Below, piece after piece: positions 1 to 5,672 of a stretch of 6,055 nucleotides of DNA (position 1 is its first letter; each line of letters starts with the position of its first letter). Under the pieces are notes generated by a model that worked only from the letters and a program-made list of their open reading frames with translations, did not search any database and was not told where the DNA came from. The DNA comes from Bacilli bacterium (lineage in GTDB: Bacteria; Bacillota_I; Bacilli_A; RF39; UBA660), in the NCBI GenBank assembly GCA_024683115.1, contig JAIKYM010000141.1, positions 1 to 6,055 on the forward strand, written 5' to 3'. Position numbers and translations under genes: made by a program.

Positions 1-36
1 TATTCTTTTAATATCTTCCTTATAATCTACCGCCAT
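1..36 (-). CDS. Unidentified protein, N-terminal 12 codons only (runs off left edge)
   Basis: Reading the minus strand from the ATG at 36-34 gives M-A-V-D-Y-K-E-D-I-K-R-I, open to the window edge. A near-perfect Shine-Dalgarno (AGGGAGGT on the minus strand, positions 48-41) ends 4 nt before the ATG. An extended -10 promoter element lies about 25 bp upstream of it. These signals make a real gene start very likely, although only 12 residues are visible. The charged N-terminus has no signal peptide or membrane segment in the visible part. I cannot name the family from this fragment. It is transcribed divergently from the diacylglycerol kinase gene. Confidence 0.72.
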   Translation of the reverse strand, partial: MAVDYKEDIKRI

Positions 37-60
37 AATAACCTCCCTGATCCTAAAATC

Positions 61-69
61 ATTATATCA
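61..69 (-). promoter_or_regulatory. Extended -10 promoter element for the leftward gene
   Basis: On the minus strand, positions 69-61 read TGATATAAT: a perfect TATAAT (66-61) preceded by the TGn extension typical of extended -10 promoters. The expected start site is near 54, giving a leader of about 18 nt that includes the Shine-Dalgarno at 48-41. There is no good -35: the 17-bp-spaced hexamer (89-84) is ATATCA, matching TTGACA at only three positions. An extended -10 can compensate for this. The weak -35 falls on the -35 box of the opposing dgkB promoter. Confidence 0.6.
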
Positions 70-82
70 TATATTTTTACCA

Positions 83-111
83 TTGATATTTTATTTTACT
101 GTCTTTATAAT
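83..111 (+). promoter_or_regulatory. Sigma-A-type promoter for the diacylglycerol kinase gene
   Basis: TTGATA (83-88) and TATAAT (106-111) are separated by exactly 17 bp. The -35 matches consensus at five of six positions and the -10 is perfect. Transcription should start near 118, which leaves a leader of roughly 18 nt carrying the AGGAGGT at 123-129. This placement also argues that translation cannot begin at the in-frame TTG at 118. It is the best promoter in the window. Confidence 0.78.
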
Positions 112-122
112 AATGTATTGTT

Positions 123-129
123 AGGAGGT
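123..129 (+). promoter_or_regulatory. Ribosome binding site that fixes the dgkB start at GTG 136
   Basis: AGGAGGT is a full match to the anti-Shine-Dalgarno sequence and lies 6 nt before GTG 136. The open frame extends upstream to TTG 118, but that codon precedes the ribosome binding site and coincides with the predicted transcription start, so it cannot be the real start. Confidence 0.85.
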
Positions 130-135
130 ATTATT

Positions 136-1053
136 GTGAAAAAATGTATTGTTATATATAATCCCAATTCGGGACATACATTGAAAAAAAGATTAATACC
201 TCGTTATAAGTCTATTATTGAAAAACATGATTATAAAGTTAACTTTATAGCTACTCAATATAGAGGACATGCTAAAGAAATAGTTCAGCACATAGGTTAT
301 GTTGATTTAGTTATATCTATGGGCGGAGATGGAACATTTAATGAAATAGTATATGGAAATACATTAAGACATAATCCATTATTACTTGCTCATATACCAA
401 TAGGTACAACAAATGATATTGGTAGAATGTTTGGATATACTAATGATATAGAAAAAAATCTTGAAATATGTTTAAAAGGTGAAGTTAAAAATATTGATAT
501 ACCTGCTTTAAATAAAAGACCATTTATTTATGTAGCAGGATTTGGTAAGTTCCTAAATATTGCATATGATACTACTAGAGAAGATAAGAAGAAGTTTGGC
601 TATTTTGCCTATATTTATAATGCATTTAAAGACTTATTTGGTGAAACTAAGATGCATGAAATAACTTATAAGGAAAATGGTGAAGAACATACTATATCTT
701 GCTCTATGATGATGATATGTTCTGCTACAAGAGTAGCTGGATTTAACTCGTTTTTTAAAGATGTTAAATTAGATGATGATCAATTTGAAGTATATATAGT
801 CACAGCATCTAAACGTTTAAGAATTATTCGCGCTTTAGGATTATCTGCGATTAAAGGTACTAAGAATATAGATGATGTAATATCATTTAGAACTAATAAC
901 TTAAGTATTAAGTTTAAAAAGAGATTAACAAAGAATTGGTGTGTAGATGGGGAAAAGTTAGAGATTAGATCATTAAATTATGATATATCTAATATTCATT
1001 CAATATCTATGTTAGTTCCTAAGAAGAATATATCTAAATTATTTATAAAATAA
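136..1053 (+). CDS. dgkB: Diacylglycerol/lipid kinase (DgkB/YegS family)
   Basis: Predicted soluble, membrane-associating lipid kinase of 305 aa, the usual length for DgkB. The family phosphorylates diacylglycerol to phosphatidic acid with ATP, returning lipid released during lipoteichoic acid synthesis to the phospholipid pathway. Visible motifs: the N-terminal NPNSG (residues 9-13), the nucleotide-binding GGDGT (63-67) followed by FNE, the PIGTTNDIGR segment (88-97) and the C-terminal DGE (271-273). The last glutamate matches the proposed catalytic base region of DgkB. The C-terminal domain is a beta sandwich in this family. One local departure: the family's DDGxxD loop reads D-D-D-Q-F-E at 213-218. 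There is no signal peptide or membrane span. It starts with GTG behind AGGAGGT, has its own promoter and ends at a hairpin terminator. A sphingosine or other lipid kinase of the same fold cannot be excluded, since substrate choice is not readable here. Confidence 0.9.
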   Translation: MKKCIVIYNPNSGHTLKKRLIPRYKSIIEKHDYKVNFIATQYRGHAKEIVQHIGYVDLVISMGGDGTFNEIVYGNTLRHNPLLLAHIPIGTTNDIGRMFGYTNDIEKNLEICLKGEVKNIDIPALNKRPFIYVAGFGKFLNIAYDTTREDKKKFGYFAYIYNAFKDLFGETKMHEITYKENGEEHTISCSMMMICSATRVAGFNSFFKDVKLDDDQFEVYIVTASKRLRIIRALGLSAIKGTKNIDDVISFRTNNLSIKFKKRLTKNWCVDGEKLEIRSLNYDISNIHSISMLVPKKNISKLFIK

Positions 1054-1087
1054 AATAGACACTTATGCGTGTCTATTCTTTTTTATT
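1054..1087. terminator. Bidirectional intrinsic terminator between dgkB and the YfhO-family gene
   Basis: AATAGACAC (1054-1062) pairs perfectly with GTGTCTATT (1069-1077), a 9-bp stem with the 6-nt loop TTATGC. On the + strand it is followed by CTTTTTTATTT (1078-1088), a good U-tract for dgkB, whose stop codon ends at 1053, directly at the stem base. Read leftward, the stem is followed by TTATTTTAT, a weaker but U-rich tail, so it can serve the convergent gene too. The leftward gene's last codons and stop lie inside the hairpin. Confidence 0.85.
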
Positions 1088-3678
1088 TGTTTTTTCTTAG
1101 GTTTTATGATTGCTTTAACTTGTTTAAATATTATATCTATTAGTAATATCATTATTCCTATTATTGTTCCAATTAGTCCTATTTTTTGTCCTTTTGGAAT
1201 AAATAATAATCGAATTTCATGATTTCCAGGTTCAATTTTAAATCCTAATAAAGCTTTCCCTATTTTTTCTTTTTCTACTTCTTTGCCATCTACATATACT
1301 GTCCAACCTTCATCATAAGGGATTGAAGTATATACAAATGATTTATCAGTACTTATAGAAGCTTTAATATCATTTTCTTTGAAACTATTAATATATAGTC
1401 TATTATCATTGTATTCTTTATAAGCATCTAAAAATTTAGTTTGATCTAAATAGTACATGTAGAATTCATCACTAAATAATTCTGAATATGTTTTATATCC
1501 TACAGTTATATAAACTTTATCATCACTTGAAGCTATATTAACTACTTTATGTTCATTGTAGTCATCTACATATTCATATATAACTCCTTGTTCTTCACCG
1601 TATTCATAATAATTACTTCCTAGGTCATATAAGCAATTACCTATTATGAAGAAGTCTACATAATAACTATCTGTATAGAAATACATATTATCTTTAGGAT
1701 TTTTAAACTCATATTCAACTATGTATTCAACTCCATCGTTAAATATTTCTTTTACAAATGTTGGTTTCATTTTAATTAATACATCATTTTGAGATGTTGT
1801 GTATCTTATAAATTCATTTTCATTTGCAAATGGATTATCACTGGATGGTTGCCATTCAGTAATTCTATTATTAGTTGCAAATCCTAAACCAACATTATAT
1901 TTAAATTCATTAACCGTTTCTTCATCTTCATATATTTTTGTATATCTAGTTTTATCATTTGATATTCCAATGAAATATTTTATATCAAACATTAAATCAT
2001 ATATAGGTGTAGATTGAACATATGAATATGAGTTAATCTTGTTACCTGGCATACCTAAGAAGTTTTGTAGTTTAGCCATTGATTCATATGCCATTGATGA
2101 GAATGTTGTCATACCATTGTAATTATACCAAGAGCCATCATTTAGAGTCATGTTTTGTGTATTTTCTATTCTATAGAAATTACTATTATCATAGTTTTTT
2201 ACATATGTTAATAATTCTTCTGTTTTATTGTAATCTTCATAGAATGTAGCTAGTACTTGTGTGATACTCCAATTAATATTTATTGAAACTGAGACATCTA
2301 TTACTGCGGTTATTGCTAATGCAATAAAGAATGGTGTTCTTAAGTCTTTAATAATTTTAATACCCGTATAAAATATAAAGTATAAAGTTAATAATATCAT
2401 ATTAATATATACAATATTCTTCGTTAATCCTTGCCAATCATCTTTATGTATTAATAATAGTAATAACATAACAAATACATATACAGATGCAGTTAATAAA
2501 TATGGGGATTTCTTAATATTTATCAATGCATAAGATGCTATTGTCATCATTGTGAATACATATAAGAAAGAATATCTATAAGGTAAATCATTAGGAACAT
2601 GGAATGCATGCATGATATAATCCAGCGCTGGATCAAAGAATGCTGCAATTATAAATCCCAATATGAATAAATAACATAGTTTTGTTTTAACAGGTATTTC
2701 TAAATTAACAATAAATAGTATTAATAAAGCGACTGTTAATATACCAGTAGATATATTAGGATGGGTTATTACATCCGATGCAAATGTTGTAGTTGTTGCA
2801 CCAGTCATATGTGATTTTAAATAATCTTCTTGTGTGAAATCATAGTATTGTGTCTTTGGAAATGTTCCACCTGTAGCAGATATAGACTTCATTGAATATG
2901 CCATAGGTACTATAAATGCTGCAGCAATTAAAGCAGCTGTAATAGAGCCTAAAGCAAATAATAGGCATGATTTAATAGTATTTATAATATCTTTTTTAGT
3001 TAAGTGGAATTCGTGCAATGCAAATACTATAAAATATAATACTGAATAAATGCATATCATGTATGATATAAAATAGTTGGATATTAACATGATAGCTAAG
3101 AATATAGTATAGAACTTCCATTTTCTTTCCTTAATTATATATTCAATTCCTAATGTGATAAGGGGTAAGAATACCATTCCATCTAACCACATAATGTTCC
3201 AATAGTATGATATAAAGAACGCTGAGAATGCATATAATACTCCAAGTGGTATTAATGTTAATTCTTTAGTTTTAAATTTATGAGATATAAAATATACAAA
3301 AGTAACAGATGATACTATAGCTCTTAATCCTATTATATATGAATAAGATGTAACTAAATCTTCTCTAGGAAATAGAAATATAAGTAGATTAAAAGGAGAA
3401 GACATGTAATTTAAATAATTTCTAAAGAATGGTAACCCCATACTCATTGAGAATGAATATATTAGATTCTTGCCCTCTATTACTCTATCATATAATTCAC
3501 CTAACATTGGGCCATATTGATGGTAGAAATCTACACACAATAAAGATTTGTCACCAAAAGGAGTAACATCATTTATTATATAAGCTATTAGTATAACTAT
3601 TGTTGAAAATACGAATGTAAGAATATACAATTTCATATCTGATAGTTTATCTAAAAATGTCTTTAGAAATTTTTTCAT
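1063..3678 (-). CDS. yfhO: YfhO-family polytopic membrane protein, probable GT-C-type glycosyltransferase for surface polymers
   Basis: An 871-aa membrane protein, typical of YfhO family length. YfhO proteins have been linked to adding sugars from undecaprenyl-phosphate carriers to lipoteichoic acid or other wall polymers outside the membrane. Layout: TM1 at about 17-36, then an external loop with the family hallmark D-F-Y-H-Q-Y (50-55), whose aspartate is the likely catalytic residue as in GT-C enzymes. Roughly a dozen hydrophobic segments follow to about 467, including W-L-D-G (164-167) and the P-Y-R-Y-S-F stretch near 366-371. A large extracellular domain (about 468-832) ends in the characteristic G-W-T-V-Y-V-D-G-K and P-G-N-H segments (791-820). 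A last TM (about 834-851) and a lysine-rich cytoplasmic tail close the protein. ATG 3678 is preferred because AAGGTGA (minus strand 3690-3684) precedes it by 5 nt; GTG 3687 lies inside that site. The CsbB-like and flippase partners are not in the window. Polymer and sugar are unknown. Confidence 0.88.
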   Translation of the reverse strand: MKKFLKTFLDKLSDMKLYILTFVFSTIVILIAYIINDVTPFGDKSLLCVDFYHQYGPMLGELYDRVIEGKNLIYSFSMSMGLPFFRNYLNYMSSPFNLLIFLFPREDLVTSYSYIIGLRAIVSSVTFVYFISHKFKTKELTLIPLGVLYAFSAFFISYYWNIMWLDGMVFLPLITLGIEYIIKERKWKFYTIFLAIMLISNYFISYMICIYSVLYFIVFALHEFHLTKKDIINTIKSCLLFALGSITAALIAAAFIVPMAYSMKSISATGGTFPKTQYYDFTQEDYLKSHMTGATTTTFASDVITHPNISTGILTVALLILFIVNLEIPVKTKLCYLFILGFIIAAFFDPALDYIMHAFHVPNDLPYRYSFLYVFTMMTIASYALINIKKSPYLLTASVYVFVMLLLLLIHKDDWQGLTKNIVYINMILLTLYFIFYTGIKIIKDLRTPFFIALAITAVIDVSVSININWSITQVLATFYEDYNKTEELLTYVKNYDNSNFYRIENTQNMTLNDGSWYNYNGMTTFSSMAYESMAKLQNFLGMPGNKINSYSYVQSTPIYDLMFDIKYFIGISNDKTRYTKIYEDEETVNEFKYNVGLGFATNNRITEWQPSSDNPFANENEFIRYTTSQNDVLIKMKPTFVKEIFNDGVEYIVEYEFKNPKDNMYFYTDSYYVDFFIIGNCLYDLGSNYYEYGEEQGVIYEYVDDYNEHKVVNIASSDDKVYITVGYKTYSELFSDEFYMYYLDQTKFLDAYKEYNDNRLYINSFKENDIKASISTDKSFVYTSIPYDEGWTVYVDGKEVEKEKIGKALLGFKIEPGNHEIRLLFIPKGQKIGLIGTIIGIMILLIDIIFKQVKAIIKPKKKQIKKNRHA

Positions 3679-3683
3679 TCTTT

Positions 3684-3690
3684 TCACCTT
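3684..3690 (-). promoter_or_regulatory. Ribosome binding site that decides the YfhO-family start
   Basis: On the minus strand, positions 3690-3684 read AAGGTGA, matching the GGTGA part of the extended Shine-Dalgarno, 5 nt before ATG 3678. The three-codon-longer start at GTG 3687 uses bases of this site itself and has no other site upstream. Confidence 0.65.
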
Positions 3691-3695
3691 ACAAT

Positions 3696-3701
3696 ATTAT
3701 A
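3696..3701 (-). promoter_or_regulatory. Candidate -10 element for the YfhO-family gene
   Basis: A perfect TATAAT lies on the minus strand at 3701-3696. No recognisable -35 sits 16-18 bp upstream (the 17-bp position reads TACTTT) and there is no TGn extension. The implied start near 3689 would give a leader of only about 11 nt. An overlapping alternative, TATAAG at 3708-3703, would give a longer leader but also lacks a -35. The gene must be transcribed from this gap or from within typA's upstream region, so a promoter here is expected, but this exact site is uncertain. Confidence 0.35.
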
Positions 3702-3732
3702 TCTTATATTTGTACCCAAAAGTATATTTTTC

Positions 3733-3761
3733 TTGCAAAAAAGGACAAAAAGTTATATTAT
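3733..3761 (+). promoter_or_regulatory. Candidate promoter for typA
   Basis: TTGCAA (3733-3738) and TATTAT (3756-3761) are 17 bp apart, matching consensus at four and five of six positions. An overlapping TATATT (3754-3759) is an alternative -10 with a 15-bp spacer. The start would be near 3768, leaving about 23 nt of leader containing the ribosome binding site at 3778-3785. The -35 lies in a short imperfect palindrome centred on TTGCAA. Confidence 0.45.
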
Positions 3762-3777
3762 TTAATAGTTATGAAAG

Positions 3778-3785
3778 AAAAGGGA
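3778..3785 (+). promoter_or_regulatory. Ribosome binding site for typA, fixing the start at ATG 3791
   Basis: AAAAGGGA ends 5 nt before ATG 3791. The reading frame stays open upstream to TTG 3710, but those extra 27 residues have no ribosome binding site, overlap the promoter candidate and are not part of the family, whose proteins begin a few residues before the G1 loop. Confidence 0.75.
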
Positions 3786-3790
3786 TTTTT

Positions 3791-5602
3791 ATGGATAAAA
3801 TCATAAACGTTGCAGTAGTAGCTCACGTAGATGCTGGTAAGTCTACTTTAGTTGATGCTTTACTAAGACAAAATGGCGTATTTAATGAACATGATGTGCT
3901 AGTTGATCAAGTAATGGATTCAGATAATATCGAAAGAGAAAGAGGTATTACAATCTATTCTAAAAACTGTGCCATTAAATATAAGGATTATAAGATTAAT
4001 ATTGTTGATACTCCTGGACATGCTGATTTCTCATCAGAAGTTGAAAGAATTATCAAGACTGTTGATACAGTTATATTAATAGTAGATTCTGCTGAAGGTG
4101 TAATGCCTCAAACTAGATTCGTATTATCTAAGGCATTAGAGCAAAACTTAAAGCCAATTCTATTTATTAATAAGATTGATAAGAAAGATGCTAGACCTAT
4201 TGAAGTTATTGATGAAGTATTTGATTTATTTGTTGAATTAAATGCTACAGATGAACAATTAGATTTTACTACTTTATATGGTATTGCAAGAGATGGTATT
4301 GCTTCTCTAGATAAAGATGATTTATCTAATAACAATATTGCTCCATTACTAGATACAATTATTAATCAAGTTAAACCTTATGAAGGCAATGAATCAGATG
4401 ACTTACAATTACAAGTATCTACTTTAGCTTATGATGAATATATTGGTAGATTAGGTATAGGTAGAATTACTAAAGGTAAGATTAAATCTGGTGAAATGGT
4501 TACTTTAGTTGATAACTCAGGTAAAGAATCAACATTCAAAGTATCTAAGTTATTTGTTAATGAAGGTTTAAATAGAGTTGAAAAACAAGAAGCTTTCTAT
4601 GGTGATATTGTAACTGTAGCTGGATGTAATACAATTTCTATAGGTGATACTATTTGTGAACATGGAAAACCAAATCCACTTCCACCTATACATATTGAAG
4701 AACCTACATTATCAATGAACTTCTTAGTTAACAATGGACCATTTGTTGGTAGATCTGGTAAGTTCTTAACTACAAGACATATTAAAGAAAGACTTGAAAA
4801 AGAACTTGAAACTAACGTTGGTTTAAAAGTTGAAGAATTACCTTCATCAGATGGATATAAAGTATCTGGTAGAGGTGAATTACACTTATCTATCTTACTA
4901 GAAAATATGAGAAGAGAAGGATATGAATTATGCGTATCTAAACCTCAAGTATTATTTAAAGAAGTAGATGGACAAAAATTAGAACCATATGAAAAAGTAT
5001 TAATTAATGTACCAGCTGATTATGCTTCTACAGTTATTTCTGATATCCAAGAAAGAAAAGGTATCTTAATGGGAATGACTACTACTGAAGATAATTATAA
5101 TCACCTAGAGTTCTCAGCTCCTACAAGAGGGTTAATTGGTTATAGATCAACATTTATAACTAATACTCGTGGTGAAGGTATCATGGTACGCTCATTTGAT
5201 GAATATAAAGCTTATGCAGGAGAATTAACTACTCGTAAGAATGGTGTACTTGTTTCAATGGAAACTGGTAAGACTTTAGGATTCTCATTATTTAACTTAC
5301 AAGATAGAGGTCAATTAATCGTTGGACCTGCAACTGATGTTTATGTAGGTATGATTGTAGGTATTCATAATAGAGATAACGATCTAGATGTTAATCCATG
5401 TAAGAATAAACAATTAACTAATACTCGTGCTTCTGGATCAGATGAAGCTATAGCATTAGTTCCTTATAAAACATTTACTTTAGAAGAAGCTCTTGAATTT
5501 ATTGCAGATGATGAATACGTTGAAGTTACTCCATCTGATATAAGATTAAGAAAATCTATTCTTGATCCTCAAGAGAGATATAGAGTAAATAGAAATAAGT
5601 AA
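3791..5602 (+). CDS. typA: Translational GTPase TypA/BipA
   Basis: A 603-aa ribosome-associated GTPase, close to the usual 605-615. TypA/BipA binds the ribosome in an EF-G-like manner and supports 50S assembly and growth under cold or other stress. The GTPase domain spans about 1-195: G1 A-H-V-D-A-G-K-S-T (11-19), G2 R-G-I-T-I with T54, G3 D-T-P-G-H (73-77, H77 catalytic), G4 N-K-I-D (127-130). The G5 region reads L-Y-G-I-A-R-D-G (162-169) rather than the usual S-A. Domain II lies at about 203-290, domain III at 303-385 and a domain V-like part at 391-480 with A-P-T-R-G-L-I-G-Y (443-451). The TypA-specific C-terminal domain follows, with the signature N-T-R-A-S-G-S-D-E-A-I (544-554) and V-E-V-T-P-S-D-I-R-L-R-K (577-588). 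That domain separates it from EF-G, LepA and TetM. It is divergent from the YfhO-family gene and followed by its own terminator, so it is probably monocistronic. Confidence 0.97.
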   Translation: MDKIINVAVVAHVDAGKSTLVDALLRQNGVFNEHDVLVDQVMDSDNIERERGITIYSKNCAIKYKDYKINIVDTPGHADFSSEVERIIKTVDTVILIVDSAEGVMPQTRFVLSKALEQNLKPILFINKIDKKDARPIEVIDEVFDLFVELNATDEQLDFTTLYGIARDGIASLDKDDLSNNNIAPLLDTIINQVKPYEGNESDDLQLQVSTLAYDEYIGRLGIGRITKGKIKSGEMVTLVDNSGKESTFKVSKLFVNEGLNRVEKQEAFYGDIVTVAGCNTISIGDTICEHGKPNPLPPIHIEEPTLSMNFLVNNGPFVGRSGKFLTTRHIKERLEKELETNVGLKVEELPSSDGYKVSGRGELHLSILLENMRREGYELCVSKPQVLFKEVDGQKLEPYEKVLINVPADYASTVISDIQERKGILMGMTTTEDNYNHLEFSAPTRGLIGYRSTFITNTRGEGIMVRSFDEYKAYAGELTTRKNGVLVSMETGKTLGFSLFNLQDRGQLIVGPATDVYVGMIVGIHNRDNDLDVNPCKNKQLTNTRASGSDEAIALVPYKTFTLEEALEFIADDEYVEVTPSDIRLRKSILDPQERYRVNRNK

Positions 5603-5606
5603 TTAT

Positions 5607-5635
5607 AAAACTCATGATTGATTTCATGAGTTTTT
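5607..5635 (+). terminator. Intrinsic terminator of typA
   Basis: AAAACTCATGA (5607-5617) pairs with TCATGAGTTTT (5624-5634), an 11-bp perfect stem around the 6-nt loop TTGATT, with TTTTTATTAT trailing from 5631. It begins 4 nt after the typA stop. The outer four A-T pairs use part of the U-tract, and the mirror-image A run means it could also work leftward. Confidence 0.88.
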
Positions 5636-5645
5636 ATTATATAAT
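5618..5645 (+). promoter_or_regulatory. Promoter candidate for the right-hand gene, overlapping the typA terminator
   Basis: TTGATT (5618-5623) and a perfect TATAAT (5640-5645) are 16 bp apart. The -35 is exactly the loop of the typA terminator hairpin. Transcription would start near 5652, leaving about 20 nt before ATG 5673, with the ribosome binding site GGGGTGAT at 5662-5669 inside it. Such a promoter is needed, because the terminator should isolate the next gene from typA. Confidence 0.55.
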
Positions 5646-5659
5646 AAGTAATACTTATT
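5643..5659. repeat. 17-bp perfect palindrome, operator candidate
   Basis: AATAAGTA (5643-5650) and TACTTATT (5652-5659) are perfect 8-bp inverted arms around a single A. The element overlaps the last three bases of the -10 box and the predicted start site of the right-hand gene, where a dimeric repressor would block transcription. It lacks a U-tract and is too AT-rich for a strong terminator. I cannot assign it to a known regulator. Confidence 0.5.
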
Positions 5660-5672
5660 TTGGGGTGATTAT

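Noticed and set aside
118..135. N-terminal extension of the diacylglycerol kinase to TTG 118
   Set aside because: The added codons include the AGGAGGT ribosome binding site itself, and TTG 118 coincides with the predicted transcription start. GTG 136 is correctly spaced from the site and gives the family N-terminus.
1799..2017. 72-codon open frame on the + strand
   Set aside because: It lies wholly inside the YfhO-family coding sequence in antisense, without a ribosome binding site or recognisable protein features.
3710..3790. 27-residue N-terminal extension of TypA from TTG 3710
   Set aside because: It has no ribosome binding site, crosses the candidate promoter and adds residues not found in TypA. 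ATG 3791 has AAAAGGGA at good spacing.
3679..3790. Possible riboswitch or small RNA in the yfhO-typA gap
   Set aside because: At 112 bp shared by two divergent promoters there is no room for a structured leader, and no GC-containing stem or terminator-like hairpin is visible.
3771..3806. Mini-ORF starting ATG 3771, overlapping the typA start (11 codons)
   Set aside because: It has no ribosome binding site, and its ATG lies almost at the predicted transcript start. It is a chance frame over the typA Shine-Dalgarno and not a credible leader peptide.
4108..4335. 75-codon open frame on the minus strand
   Set aside because: It is antisense within the typA GTPase domain. Its composition is the mirror of typA codons, and no start signals are seen.
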